A stretch of DNA of 64,000 nt from Pseudoalteromonas rubra (GTDB lineage: Bacteria; Pseudomonadota; Gammaproteobacteria; Enterobacterales; Alteromonadaceae). The first letter of the stretch is position 1, and each line of letters opens with the position of its first letter. The translations under genes and the position numbers were made by a program. The stretch covers positions 1,247,024 to 1,311,023 of the forward strand of contig NZ_CP013612.1 of assembly GCF_001482385.1 (NCBI RefSeq), in the 5' to 3' direction. Positions 45,859 to 55,467 of the stretch are shown here, one piece after another. The notes under the pieces are model-generated. The model saw only the letters and a list, made by a program, of their open reading frames with translations, was not told where the DNA came from and searched no databases.

Positions 45859-45980
45859 AGCAGTGATCTGTTTGAGAGTTTAGTCTAGCATGGTGCATGA
45901 GAGGCTTAGAAATTGTAAAACCATCCGGCATGGTTGGGTGCTAGTTGGTCAATACAATGGGGGGAGGTTAAGTAGATTGC

Positions 45981-46772
45981 ATGAGGTACTGCACTATCTT
46001 TAAGTTATTGCTTTGCTCCATAGTGGCTGTTGCTATGTTTGTCTGCCGTCCGGTAGTTGCACATCCACAGCCTTCCCCCGTTTTAGTGTTGGAATCAGAA
46101 CCGACTATCCAACTGCAAGTGGTCACTGAAGAATGGGTGCCTTACAACTTTACCAACGAGCAGGGGCAAGTCGATGGACGTGCCACTCAAAAGGTGAGGG
46201 AAGTACTTGATGCCGCCGGGATCCGCTACGAAATTTTGGTGTTTCCCTGGGTTAGAGCCATGAAAATTGCTCAGACTCAACCTAACACTATGATTTACTC
46301 AATTTTTCGCACGCCAGACCGTGAGGCTCAGTTTGAATGGGCCTGTCCTTTGTTAAGGCCAGTTAAAGAACATCTTTTTCGTTTATCTACCCGCCAAGAT
46401 ATACAGATTGGTTCATTGGAGGACGCTAAGCGTTATATCACAGCGCTGGTTAGAGGGAGTGTGGTTCACGAGTATTTGCTCAGTAAGGGCTTTAAGGGAG
46501 GCGTAAATTTAGATGTGTCTGCCAATCCAGACTCTTTGGTCAAAAAACTACTGGCAGGTCGGGTAGACTTTCTTATTACCACAGAGTTTACCATCTACGA
46601 AGCCCTGCGTTTAATTGAAGAACCTTATGAGGTGGTGACTTCTGCACTGGAGGTGCGAGAGCGTTCTGGTGAGAGAGCTTGTCTGGCATTTCATCCTGAT
46701 ACAAATAGTCAAATCATTGATAAGGTTCGCCGTGCTTTAGCAGATCACAACCGCCGTTATATTGGCCCATAA
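45981..46772 (+). CDS. Periplasmic solute-binding protein (SBP_bac_3-like, orphan)
   Basis: The 263-aa protein has a signal peptide ending near CRPVVAHPQP and the fold and motifs of the gene at 4274-5002: LQVVTEEWVPYNFTNEQGQV, VFPWVRAMKIAQTQPNTMIY, FRTPDREAQFEWACPL, LEDAKRYITALVRGSVV and VDFLITTEFTIYEALRLI. No permease or ATPase genes lie near. The ligand is unknown. It starts after GGGGGGAGGTTAAG. It may be a sensor input or lone binding protein, as is common in these bacteria. Confidence 0.85.
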   Translation: MRYCTIFKLLLCSIVAVAMFVCRPVVAHPQPSPVLVLESEPTIQLQVVTEEWVPYNFTNEQGQVDGRATQKVREVLDAAGIRYEILVFPWVRAMKIAQTQPNTMIYSIFRTPDREAQFEWACPLLRPVKEHLFRLSTRQDIQIGSLEDAKRYITALVRGSVVHEYLLSKGFKGGVNLDVSANPDSLVKKLLAGRVDFLITTEFTIYEALRLIEEPYEVVTSALEVRERSGERACLAFHPDTNSQIIDKVRRALADHNRRYIGP

Positions 46773-46906
46773 TAGAAGTCCATTTTTACACTCACCATCA
46801 AAGGTTTCTGTCTGAAACTTGAACAAATATTTCAATTCTGTCACTGTGAATTGGTAGCACTATGAGTGTTGCTCATATATAGAATAATAACATCAAGGAG
46901 TTAGAA

Positions 46907-48388
46907 GTGAACGTATATAGAATCTTAATACCCATCATACTAAGTATCTTGTCTGGTTTGAGTTTTTCCAGCGTCGCAACCAGTTTGTCTGAATTGCATG
47001 ATATTAAACAAGGCAAGTTTTTCCTTTACGATAAAAGTTCGACTGGTCCCACCTATGAACTTGTTCTGGTCAAAAATGGCACGGGAAAATATGCACGGCA
47101 AACTGAAAGCCAGATAAGCTGGAACAAAGTTGATGATGGATTGCAAATTAATCTGGCCTCACCGGAACTGATCTGGGCATATCAAGATCAAGGTGTTGAG
47201 TATCGCTCAGAAATATACCAGATGCATGTTTTTCCGTCGGAGGAAGGCGTTTCCTTTGCACAACACATGAGGGTAGTGCGAACGGATACAATGGAAGTGG
47301 TTGAAACGCAGGCACAGCACTTTGCCGGAACCCTGGTGCCAGCCAAGTCAATGCAACGCTGGCTAGTTGATCTTACTGACGGAACTTGGGTACTCCCTGG
47401 GGTTGATTACATCTTGTATGAAGAGTTTGATATACCTGCATTTGGCGCTGTCGAAGCGAACTTTTTTGCTAATGGTCATGGCCAAATAGTGCATCATGAT
47501 AAGACGGTGAGCCGCTTTAAATGGCGTATTAAAGGCAATCGCCTGGTGCTGAGATACTGGAAAAATGGTATCAAACAGAAACTTGTATTGAGAATCACAG
47601 AGTCACTGGCAGGAGTTGGATTACGTGTTGTGATCAAAGCCACTGGCCATACAGGTAAAGCGCCGCTGTTGCGCACGGGGTTGATGATTAAAGATCAGCA
47701 AACGCACTTTAGTTATGAGAATACGGTGGGCACCTGGTTGCGTGGCGAAGCTCGCTATGACTACTTTGAGGATCACGTTTATATCCCCAATGTGGCTTTC
47801 GGGAGCGCAGTTTGGTCATTTAATCAGGCTGGAGAAATAGAACGCCAGAAAATTATTCATCCTCAGCTGGGCACGGTCCCAGTCTGTCCGGATGATACTT
47901 GTTATGTGTCCTGTACTTTTACGTTAAAACTGTTGGCGCAGGACGAAGACGCCCTATACGTGTCAGTGCAAACAGACTCGGAATTGGTCGATGCTGGCCC
48001 GCATTTCTTTATGGGGAAGGCAATTGTTAAGTTCGAACTCAAGCCATATCAAAGCGTATCGGCCTTTAATTATTCGTGGCTTGGCCAGACAACGCTTACC
48101 TTTAAATCTGAGAGTGAGTCTGCGCGATATTACTTCATGATGATGCCGTCGGAAACAGGAGCCTGGGAGTATGTTTACGCTAAAGAAGCGCCGAATAATA
48201 TTCAGGGTAAATTTACAGTAGTTGACGGTAAACTTCACCTTGAGGGGGAACTGGAGACACACGTTCTGGAGATCCAGAAATCGACAAGGGATAGCTTAGA
48301 TGTATGCCGCTACACCCAGGGCAGCTCGTGTGAAGTCGGTGACACTATGATACTGGAGTTTCATAACGGCACCGACCTACTTGAGTAG
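46907..48388 (+). CDS. Secreted protein of unknown function, 493 aa
   Basis: The N-terminus MNVYRILIPIILSILSGLSF is a signal peptide (cleavage about 25). The rest is aromatic-rich, beta-strand-like sequence with repeated patterns of short strands (YELVLVKNGTGKYARQTESQ, FYWLGQTTLTFKSESES-like segments) and four cysteines concentrated at VCPDDTCYVSC and VCRYTQGSSC. I do not recognise a family or catalytic motif. It stands alone, starting after AAGGAGTTAGAA, with a hairpin after the stop. It could be an exported binding or adhesion protein. Confidence 0.72.
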   Translation: MNVYRILIPIILSILSGLSFSSVATSLSELHDIKQGKFFLYDKSSTGPTYELVLVKNGTGKYARQTESQISWNKVDDGLQINLASPELIWAYQDQGVEYRSEIYQMHVFPSEEGVSFAQHMRVVRTDTMEVVETQAQHFAGTLVPAKSMQRWLVDLTDGTWVLPGVDYILYEEFDIPAFGAVEANFFANGHGQIVHHDKTVSRFKWRIKGNRLVLRYWKNGIKQKLVLRITESLAGVGLRVVIKATGHTGKAPLLRTGLMIKDQQTHFSYENTVGTWLRGEARYDYFEDHVYIPNVAFGSAVWSFNQAGEIERQKIIHPQLGTVPVCPDDTCYVSCTFTLKLLAQDEDALYVSVQTDSELVDAGPHFFMGKAIVKFELKPYQSVSAFNYSWLGQTTLTFKSESESARYYFMMMPSETGAWEYVYAKEAPNNIQGKFTVVDGKLHLEGELETHVLEIQKSTRDSLDVCRYTQGSSCEVGDTMILEFHNGTDLLE

Positions 48389-48432
48389 TACTTCGTAGCA
48401 TTCATTGCATAAGGTCAGCCAATGCGCTGGCT

Positions 48433-48729
48433 TTATGCAGCCGAACCAGACAGGAACCGATATAACACGACGACCAATATCACCGAAATGCACACCACCA
48501 GATAGGGCGTGGCGGTAGAGCGTTCATTAGAGTCAGCTACCAGGTGCTTTTGGTACAGTTGTTGGCCATAGCCTGCGGAGTCATCAAACTGTGTGAGAGA
48601 ACGACGTGGAAAAGTCAGTATACCCAAAGTGGCTAATAAGCCAGAATTTAACCATAGCCCTTTAAATAGCGTTAGCAATGCCAGTGTAAGCAAGGCGATG
48701 CTAGCGATCCATCTGATTAAGTAAGTCAT
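48433..48729 (-). CDS. Small membrane protein, 98 aa
   Basis: There are two predicted membrane segments, IASIALLTLALLTLFKGLWL near the start and YLVVCISVILVVVLYRFLSG near the end, with a short polar middle (RRSLTQFDDSAGYGQQLYQK). It matches no family I know. It converges with the 493-aa secreted protein, and a hairpin (48408-48438) covers both ends. It lies downstream of the NarL-type regulator with a 155-bp gap and is probably transcribed separately. Confidence 0.65.
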   Translation of the reverse strand: MTYLIRWIASIALLTLALLTLFKGLWLNSGLLATLGILTFPRRSLTQFDDSAGYGQQLYQKHLVADSNERSTATPYLVVCISVILVVVLYRFLSGSAA

Positions 48730-48884
48730 AGTGCGTCCAATGCAATAATAAAACCAGACTGTACTTTAGAGTTTGGGATCTAAACTTGCAAGCGAATTGT
48801 TCCTAAAATAGGTATATTACAGATTTAACCTATTTCTCTTACCAATTGGGTAGGTTATATCTCACATTTTGCTCATTTCTGGAT

Positions 48885-49520
48885 TTAGCAGCTTTGGCTA
48901 ATCAGACCCAATTCTACTGCTTTTAATGTCGCTTGGGTGCGATCTCTGACCTGAAGCTTGCTAAGCAGATTGGAAACGTGATTGCGAATAGTGCCTTCCG
49001 CTTTATACAGCTGGCCTGCAATTTCTTTGTTTGACAGTCCACGCGCTATGAGAATAAGTATTTGTTTCTCCCTGTCTGTGAGCTCATCCAATAGCGATTC
49101 TGCCTGTTTAAATACGTTGCTTAAAGCACGTTGGATAACCAGCTGCCCCTCGTGTACTGCCTGAATTGCTGCTTCTAATTCTTCTAACTCGACGTCCTTA
49201 AGCATGCAGCCATTGGCACCCAGTTGCAGGGCTTGTTGTAGCTTTGTGGTATCGTCAAAGGTCGTCAAGATCAAGACTTTGGGCGTTCCTCCCATGGTAT
49301 TGAGCTGCTCCAGTACGCCAACCCCATCGAGTCCAGGCATACGCATGTCCAGCAAAATGACATCAGTATCAATGAGGCCTGCTTTGTACTGATTCATAAA
49401 TTCCAGCCCATTTGCTGAACTACTATTACATTCAATGTTTTCACAGAGCGCGAGCAGTGCCTGCATGCCCTGTCTGACTAATGCTTGATCATCGACTAGG
49501 TGGACTTTGATTTTACTCAT
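48885..49520 (-). CDS. NarL/LuxR-type response regulator
   Basis: The 211-aa regulator has a receiver domain (KVHLVDDQALVRQGMQALLA, phospho-acceptor in VILLDMRMPGLDGVGV, then VLILTTFDD and GCMLKD) and a LuxR helix-turn-helix (LTDREKQILILIARGLSNKE, then GTIRNHVSNLLSKLQVRDRT). The frame runs upstream to 49664, but ATG 49520 fits the family start. It overlaps the end of the sensor kinase gene by 8 bp, so the two form one unit. Probable target: the divergent membrane protein gene at 50796. Confidence 0.93.
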   Translation of the reverse strand: MSKIKVHLVDDQALVRQGMQALLALCENIECNSSSANGLEFMNQYKAGLIDTDVILLDMRMPGLDGVGVLEQLNTMGGTPKVLILTTFDDTTKLQQALQLGANGCMLKDVELEELEAAIQAVHEGQLVIQRALSNVFKQAESLLDELTDREKQILILIARGLSNKEIAGQLYKAEGTIRNHVSNLLSKLQVRDRTQATLKAVELGLISQSC

Positions 49521-50637
49521 GATGGTGTGTTTCCTTAAACTGAACTTGCACGATAAAGCCTTTTGGCGAGCTTTGCCAATTAAATTGACCCCCAAGTTCA
49601 GTAACTCGTTCTTGCAGACCCCGCAACCCATTGCCTGGTTCACTGAGTGGATCAGCTGTACCATTATCGTAAATTTTCATCTGAAACGCATCAGTGGTTT
49701 TTGGTCCAAACTCAATATTGACCTGTGTGGCGTTACTGTGTTTCAGGGTATTGGTGATACATTCCTGGCAAACTCGCAGAATACAATGGGCATGGCTTAA
49801 GCTTTGTAAAACGGGGTGAGCGTTAAACTGCAACGAAGTATGGACCCGGGGTACGTGATGGATCAGCTCAGTGAGCACTGCTTCGAGGTCAAGCGACTGC
49901 TCAGCGCGCTTATCGCTGACGAGTGTACGGATCTTTTCCAGTGTTTCACGGGCAAGTGTATAGCTTTGCTGTAGCTGAGATTTAAGTGGTTCCTGTGCGG
50001 TTCTTCTGGCAACATCAAGATTAACGATCAAACTGGTTAACTGGTGACCCACATCATCATGTAGCTCCCTTGCCAGTAATAACCGCTCTTGTCTTGAAAC
50101 GGATTGTCCAAGTAGCGACTGAGTGGCCAGCAATTGACTGTTAGCCAGCTGCGCCTGTTCTTTGGCTGTTCGCTCTTGCTGCATGCGATGACTTACCACA
50201 TAAGAAAATAAATGAAATGAGGCAAATAATACGGCCTCTACCCAGGGCCATGGGTGCTGCCAGTAAAACTTTTGGACAAGCAAGTAAGTTATACTGGCGA
50301 ACAGCATGTAGCAGTATGACTGCACAGGTGATAAATAGAATGTCAAAATAGCGATGAGCATTACGCTGTAAATAAGGTATACCGATGAAGGCAGTAAAAA
50401 ACCGGTGCTGTGGATCAGCAAAGCCATTATCGCCAGTAGCCAGTATCTGACTGTATAACCATAACTGTGCTGAGACTCATTGGTGACCAGCAAAATCAAG
50501 GGTAGTAAGGCCAGATGTGGCAACCAGGCCCAAAATGGAGCCTGTGATAAGGCATGCAGGCTTGGTACAGCAACCGCGCACCAGGTCACGAGTGCGGTTG
50601 CAAGCATAGAAGGTTGATATTGAAAGTAAGGCTGCAC
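49513..50637 (-). CDS. DesK/NarX-type sensor histidine kinase
   Basis: The 374-aa kinase has about five or six N-terminal membrane segments (residues 10-148), a coiled coil, and a HisKA_3 dimerisation domain with RLLLARELHDDVGHQLTSLI (phospho-histidine H193). Its HATPase domain has CQECITNTLKHSNATQVNIE and GLRGLQERVTELGGQF. The membrane sensor looks like those of the DesK group that respond to membrane state, though the signal is unknown. It is divergent from the 257-aa membrane protein (158-bp gap), a usual layout for such pairs with their target. Confidence 0.92.
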   Translation of the reverse strand: MQPYFQYQPSMLATALVTWCAVAVPSLHALSQAPFWAWLPHLALLPLILLVTNESQHSYGYTVRYWLLAIMALLIHSTGFLLPSSVYLIYSVMLIAILTFYLSPVQSYCYMLFASITYLLVQKFYWQHPWPWVEAVLFASFHLFSYVVSHRMQQERTAKEQAQLANSQLLATQSLLGQSVSRQERLLLARELHDDVGHQLTSLIVNLDVARRTAQEPLKSQLQQSYTLARETLEKIRTLVSDKRAEQSLDLEAVLTELIHHVPRVHTSLQFNAHPVLQSLSHAHCILRVCQECITNTLKHSNATQVNIEFGPKTTDAFQMKIYDNGTADPLSEPGNGLRGLQERVTELGGQFNWQSSPKGFIVQVQFKETHHHE

Positions 50638-50699
50638 AGTAAAATCATAATTGTTATTTATAATATGTACTTATATCAGATCAGAGCGAGAAAAGAAGC

Positions 50700-50713
50700 A
50701 TGACGAATGTCAT
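50700..50713. promoter_or_regulatory. Candidate response-regulator site ATGAC-GAAT-GTCAT
   Basis: This palindrome lies in the space between the kinase and the membrane protein gene. It is followed by the direct repeat TAGTGACAATAGTGACA (50721-50737), which shares the GTGACA core. It is a plausible binding region for the NarL-type regulator; not verified. Confidence 0.5.
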
Positions 50714-50795
50714 TGGCTTTTAGTGACAATAGTGACATGAAGGTCGGGTTACTTTTCCCTAAGCTGAACGGACATCAACTAGGGAGATAACAATT

Positions 50796-51569
50796 ATGCA
50801 ATACCTTCATCAATTTTCTTTGGTCATTCACATCATAGTGGGTAGCTGTGCATTACTCTTATTCTGGGTACCAATCCTGGCCAAAAAAGGGGGGAAAATG
50901 CACAATCTGTCAGGAAAAGCGTATGCTTACAGTATGCAGATTGTCTCTTTAACAGGCATTTTATGCTGTGCACTGGTTTTGACTGACCCTATCTCTGTTT
51001 ATACGAAAGCCTATTTTCAGGCACCTAATCAGGCTGACTTTATAAATTCAGCGCGTGAGCGAGCCAGCTTTTTACTCATGTTGTCCTTTTTGGTTCTGGC
51101 GTCGGTTATGCATGGCATGCGCGTGCTTAAGGATAAGGCATCACGCCTGACAGTAAAACGTCCAGATATGCTTTTCAACTATTTTGCTTTGTGCGCCAGC
51201 GCGTTATATGTTGCTTACCTGGGCGCTCAAAGTGGTCAGGTTTTATATTTGGCATTCAGTATTATCAGTATGAGTGTGGCAATAAAAATGATGCGTTATA
51301 CCTTTGCTCTGACAATAAAGCCGCGTCAATGGATTATTGAACACCTCAGCGCAATGATTGGCTCGGGTATTGGTGTTTACACAGCATTTAGCGCCGTTGG
51401 AGGCCGTTACTTACTTGTTGAGGTATTGGGAGAACAGGCAATGTTACTGGCGTGGCTGGCACCTTCGGCACTAGGGACCCTTGGGCTTATTGTTGCTAAA
51501 CGCAAATATCAGCAACGCTATCAGGTTGTTGTAAAGGACAACTTAGCCCGTCAAGCTGCGACTTCCTGA
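50796..51569 (+). CDS. DUF2306-like integral membrane protein
   Basis: The 257-aa protein has seven or eight hydrophobic segments and conserved histidines near the start (FSLVIHIIVGSCALLLFWVP, KGGKMHNLSGKAYAYSMQIV), which resemble the DUF2306/haem-type membrane proteins. MHGMRVLKDKASRL and IEHLSAMIGSGIGVYTAFSA follow. The function is unknown. Its promoter region contains the palindrome at 50700, and it is divergent from the two-component pair, so it is the likely regulated gene. The start follows CTAGGGAGATAACAATT. Confidence 0.8.
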   Translation: MQYLHQFSLVIHIIVGSCALLLFWVPILAKKGGKMHNLSGKAYAYSMQIVSLTGILCCALVLTDPISVYTKAYFQAPNQADFINSARERASFLLMLSFLVLASVMHGMRVLKDKASRLTVKRPDMLFNYFALCASALYVAYLGAQSGQVLYLAFSIISMSVAIKMMRYTFALTIKPRQWIIEHLSAMIGSGIGVYTAFSAVGGRYLLVEVLGEQAMLLAWLAPSALGTLGLIVAKRKYQQRYQVVVKDNLARQAATS

Positions 51570-51770
51570 GCCTTTATTTGTACGTTGTGCCGAAATACAG
51601 TGTTTCCTTCAGTTTAGATAATTGTACCTGTACCTCCTAAATTAAGTAATTGGTTTAGGTACATTTATCAATCCTGATACAAAGCGCCTACAAATGGTTA
51701 CTGACCGTCTATGCTTGTAGTTGTATGGTTGAATTATGACCGCAATGACAACAATCCGACGGGGCTGACT

Positions 51771-54425
51771 ATGAATAAACTCTCACTGATATGCCTGATG
51801 CTATTTTTAACTTGCCAGAGTGCATTGGCGGTCCACTTAATCGGCCAGACTCACTGGACTGTGCTTGAACAAGACAAGTATTTTAAGCCCGGTAACGCCG
51901 AGCAATATCTAGAGCTGGATTTAGCATCCGTTAGAGCAACACTTCTGATGGCAAACACGGTAGATATGGTTTTGCCGCTGCCAAATGGTCAGTTTGTGAC
52001 GTTTCGTCTGGTACCGAGCCAGGTGATGGCACCTGAGCTGGCAAATAAATATCCTCAAATTAGGACTTTTACAGGGGTGGAAGTGGGAGAGCCTGATAAT
52101 CAGGGCACCTTTGACTTGTCATCGAAAGGTTTTTTTGGGATGTTTGAACACCAGGGGCAAACTGTTTACATTGACCCTCAGCCTTCGTTAAACAACTACC
52201 GCAGCTATTTTTTTAATCCAGTGGTGCATCATAACCATGCACAAGACATCCAACGCCATCCGCCAATTCGTTTTCCTGGAATTTCTGACCCCACTGCAAA
52301 TCGCCCTGAAGGGCTGATGCAAACCAGCCAGATTAGTGAACAAATAGTATACCGCCTTGCGGTAGCTGCTACAGGGGAGTACACCGCTTATCATGGCGGT
52401 ACACGTCCACTTGCCCTGGCTGCCATTGTGACTATGGTAAATCGGGTTAATCAGGTCTATGCGCGGGACCTTGGAGTAACGTTTCAGCTCGTTGCCAACA
52501 ATGATCAAATAATCTTTGTGGATGCGGACACAGATCCATTCACAAATACAGATGAGGACATAGACGGAGACACCATTGCTCAGGCAATAGAAAACGTCAT
52601 GAGCGAGACGGAATACGATATTGGACATTTGGTGGTGACTACCGGGGGCGGTGTTGCCGGGCTGGGAGTGGTTTGCTCCACCCAAAAAGCGGCTGGCCTG
52701 ACCGGCAGTCCTGAACCTGAGACAGACGCATTCTATATCGATTATGTTGCCCACGAAATTGGTCATCAGCTCGGTGCAGAACATACTTTTAATGGTTTGG
52801 TGGGTGCCTGTCAGGGGAATCGCTCTGGATTATCTGCTTATGAGCCGGGTAGTGGTTCGACAATCATGGGATATACAGGCATCTGCGGTGAACAAGATTT
52901 ACAGCAAAATTCAGATCCTTTCTTTCACCTGCACTCCATTGAACAAATGGTTGAGGTGACGCGTCAGGGGGTTGGCAGCACCTGCGGTGTCCGCACTGAT
53001 CTGACCAATCAAAGCCCAGTGGTTGATGCCGGTAGCGACTTTAACATACCCGCCCGTACGCCTTTCACTTTAACGGGCAGCGCAACCGACGCAGATTCTG
53101 ATACGCTTAGTTACAGCTGGCAGCAGTTCGACCTAGGGTCGGCTACGAATAGTGCAAGTCAGGATGCCATTGATTCTGGGTCCGGGCCTTTGTTTAGGGT
53201 CTTTAACCCAACCATGGAGCCGGTCAGAACCTTTCCTAAATTAATCGACATTCTTGCAAATAGCGTGGCATATGGGGAAGCGTACCCATCAATAAGTCGC
53301 ACGTTGAACTTCCGTTTGGCGGTGCGAGATGGCCAGGGGCATGTTGCCAGCGATACGATGCAGGTCAACGTGGTTGGTTCGTCAAGTGGATTCACAGTAA
53401 CCCAGCCTGATAGCAGCAGTCAGTGGCTATCTGATACACACACCGTGACCTGGGACACCGCAAATACCCAGAATGCGCCGGTTTCATGCTCCAGAGTAAC
53501 CATTAGCCTTTCTACCGATGCAGGTGTGACTTTTGGTACATCGCTGGCAAATGGTGTCGATAACGATGGAGAGCAGGAGGTGCTAATCACCTCTGCAATT
53601 AGTACCAATTCTGCCCGGATCCGAGTTGCCTGTACCGACAATATCTTTTTTGCGATTAATTCCGGGAACTTTACAATCAATTCTGATGGCCCGCCTGATC
53701 CGATAGTGCCTGTATTTGAATCTCAAAATCCGATTTCTGTTGCGGAAGATGACCGTGTACAGATTAAAAAAGAAGATCTCAACTTTGAGCTCGGGCTGGC
53801 TGTTGATTTAATTACTCTGCTGCCGGGTGATAACTATACCTATACAGATCTGACAGTGATCCCGAATGAAAACTATAATGGCACGCTGAATGTCGCGGCA
53901 TTCGCAACAAAGGACAATCAAAACAGTGAACGATTTAACGTAGAGGTGACGGTTACTGCGGTCAATGATGCACCCGTCGCGCAAAACGACAGCGCTAATG
54001 TGGAGTTTCAGGCAGAGCAAGTATTATTGACTATTTTGAGCAATGACACGGATGTTGATGGTGATGCGCTGAGTATCTCTGCTGTGGACTATCAGGGAAC
54101 CGGTACAGTCACGATTGCGTCAAATGGTTTACTCTATACAGCAGGCACTGGTTTTTCTGGCGATGACACCATAGGTTATACCATAAGTGACGGTAACGGA
54201 GGCACAGCATCTGGTAGCGTTGCGGTAACGGTTGAGGCCGCACCTGTTGAGCCAGAACCAGAACCAGAGCCCGAGCCTGACCCTCAACCCGATCCACAGC
54301 CGGATCCGCAACCTCCTACTCAATCTCTGGATGATGGTGGCTCAGGGGGCACGTTGTTTATGACGCTTTGGTTGTTGATGGCTGGGGTTTTCATTCGGTT
54401 AGGAGTAAAAAAATATGAAGGGTAA
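51771..54425 (+). CDS. Reprolysin-like zinc metallopeptidase with GlyGly-CTERM tail
   Basis: The 884-aa protein has a signal peptide (MNKLSLICLMLFLTCQSALA), a pro-region, and a metallopeptidase domain with the extended zinc motif HEIGHQLGAEH (328-338), as in reprolysins and related M12B/M72 enzymes. It then carries Ig/cadherin-like domains (VDAGSDFNIPARTPFTLTGS; VTVTAVNDAPVAQNDSANVE; ILSNDTDVDGDALSISAVD). A Pro/Glu/Asp/Gln linker leads to a C-terminal GGSGGTLFMTLWLLMAGVF helix with basic end, a GlyGly-CTERM signal cut by rhombosortase for release to the surface. ATG 51771 gives the signal peptide; the ORF opens at 51711. Confidence 0.9.
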   Translation: MNKLSLICLMLFLTCQSALAVHLIGQTHWTVLEQDKYFKPGNAEQYLELDLASVRATLLMANTVDMVLPLPNGQFVTFRLVPSQVMAPELANKYPQIRTFTGVEVGEPDNQGTFDLSSKGFFGMFEHQGQTVYIDPQPSLNNYRSYFFNPVVHHNHAQDIQRHPPIRFPGISDPTANRPEGLMQTSQISEQIVYRLAVAATGEYTAYHGGTRPLALAAIVTMVNRVNQVYARDLGVTFQLVANNDQIIFVDADTDPFTNTDEDIDGDTIAQAIENVMSETEYDIGHLVVTTGGGVAGLGVVCSTQKAAGLTGSPEPETDAFYIDYVAHEIGHQLGAEHTFNGLVGACQGNRSGLSAYEPGSGSTIMGYTGICGEQDLQQNSDPFFHLHSIEQMVEVTRQGVGSTCGVRTDLTNQSPVVDAGSDFNIPARTPFTLTGSATDADSDTLSYSWQQFDLGSATNSASQDAIDSGSGPLFRVFNPTMEPVRTFPKLIDILANSVAYGEAYPSISRTLNFRLAVRDGQGHVASDTMQVNVVGSSSGFTVTQPDSSSQWLSDTHTVTWDTANTQNAPVSCSRVTISLSTDAGVTFGTSLANGVDNDGEQEVLITSAISTNSARIRVACTDNIFFAINSGNFTINSDGPPDPIVPVFESQNPISVAEDDRVQIKKEDLNFELGLAVDLITLLPGDNYTYTDLTVIPNENYNGTLNVAAFATKDNQNSERFNVEVTVTAVNDAPVAQNDSANVEFQAEQVLLTILSNDTDVDGDALSISAVDYQGTGTVTIASNGLLYTAGTGFSGDDTIGYTISDGNGGTASGSVAVTVEAAPVEPEPEPEPEPDPQPDPQPDPQPPTQSLDDGGSGGTLFMTLWLLMAGVFIRLGVKKYEG

Positions 54426-54768
54426 ACTAACTGCACTGAGCGTTTTGCTCAGTGCAGGATTGGCAGTAGGGTGCCAGGGGATGAATAAGCAAGAAACGGC
54501 GCCAGATGGAAAGCTACAGCAAGCACTCTCTGAGGCGATGGACAAGCAAGACTTCAGGTTGTATTACACCACGGGCCGGCGGCCTGTGGTGCCAGGCTTT
54601 GAACAATTTGAATTTAAAGCGCTCGAAGCCCGCTGTGGTGTTAAAGCGATGCCGGGTACCGGAGATACTTTACGTAGTGAAGCAGATAAAGCTGCACGGG
54701 CACAAGCTTATCAGTATGCGAAAGCGTATAACCTTAAAATATATGATGCGTGTTTAAACAGGTTGTAA
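54415..54768 (+). CDS. Small lipoprotein of unknown function
   Basis: The 117-aa product has a lipoprotein signal (LSVLLSAGLAVGC, cysteine 20) and a short mature domain with two cysteines (ARCGVKAMPGTGDT, YDACLNRL). It starts inside the end of the metallopeptidase gene (11-bp overlap), and its TAA is followed immediately by the ATG of the response regulator. It is therefore the middle gene of a tight operon of protease, lipoprotein, regulator and kinase. No family recognised. Confidence 0.8.
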   Translation: MKGKLTALSVLLSAGLAVGCQGMNKQETAPDGKLQQALSEAMDKQDFRLYYTTGRRPVVPGFEQFEFKALEARCGVKAMPGTGDTLRSEADKAARAQAYQYAKAYNLKIYDACLNRL

Positions 54769-55467
54769 ATGACAACACAACAAAAAATATTATTGATAGA
54801 TGATGATCGAGAACTCACTCAGCTGATGTGTCAATTTCTGCAGAAAAATGGATATCATGTCGCTTGTTATGAGCAGGGAAATGGCGCCGTTGCGCGCGTT
54901 GATGAATTTGCACCAGATCTACTGGTGCTGGATCTAATGTTACCGGGTCAGGATGGCTTGAGTATTTGCCGTCAGATCCGGGGTCGTTTTACCGGGCCTA
55001 TTATTATGCTGACGGCTTTGGTAGACGACATAGATGAAGTAACCGGGTTGGAAGTGGGTGCCGATGACTATTTGTGTAAGCCCGTTAAACCTCGGGTTTT
55101 ATTGGCCCATATTCGGGCACAGCTAAGGCGCCAGAACATGCTTGTGACGCAAACCAGCCAGACTGTGCGAACAATTAATGACGGTGAAATCTGTGTTGAT
55201 TTGGCAAAACGTAAGGCAACATGTGGTGATAAAGAAGTCTTACTGTCCAGTGCTGAGTTCGAGCTATTGTGGTTGCTGGCTAATTCTGCGGGCCGAATAT
55301 TGTCGCGGGACGAATTGTACCGCACAATATTTAAACTTGAATTTGACGGTATGGATCGCTCAATTGATCTGCGTATTTCCAGGCTGCGCAAGAAATTGGG
55401 GGATGATCCAAAAGAGCCTAAAATTATTAAAACAATAAGAAATAAAGGATACCTGATTGCAAGTTAA
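54769..55467 (+). CDS. OmpR/RstA-type response regulator
   Basis: The 232-aa regulator has a receiver (ILLIDDDRELTQLMCQFLQK, phospho-acceptor in LLVLDLMLPGQDGLSI, then IIMLTALVDDIDEVTGLEVG and DYLCKPVKP) and an OmpR winged helix (LLSSAEFELLWLLANSAGRI, then SIDLRISRLRKKLGDD and IKTIRNKGYLI). It abuts the lipoprotein gene with no gap, and the kinase start lies inside its last codons. It probably controls the protease operon or surface functions. Confidence 0.94.
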   Translation: MTTQQKILLIDDDRELTQLMCQFLQKNGYHVACYEQGNGAVARVDEFAPDLLVLDLMLPGQDGLSICRQIRGRFTGPIIMLTALVDDIDEVTGLEVGADDYLCKPVKPRVLLAHIRAQLRRQNMLVTQTSQTVRTINDGEICVDLAKRKATCGDKEVLLSSAEFELLWLLANSAGRILSRDELYRTIFKLEFDGMDRSIDLRISRLRKKLGDDPKEPKIIKTIRNKGYLIAS

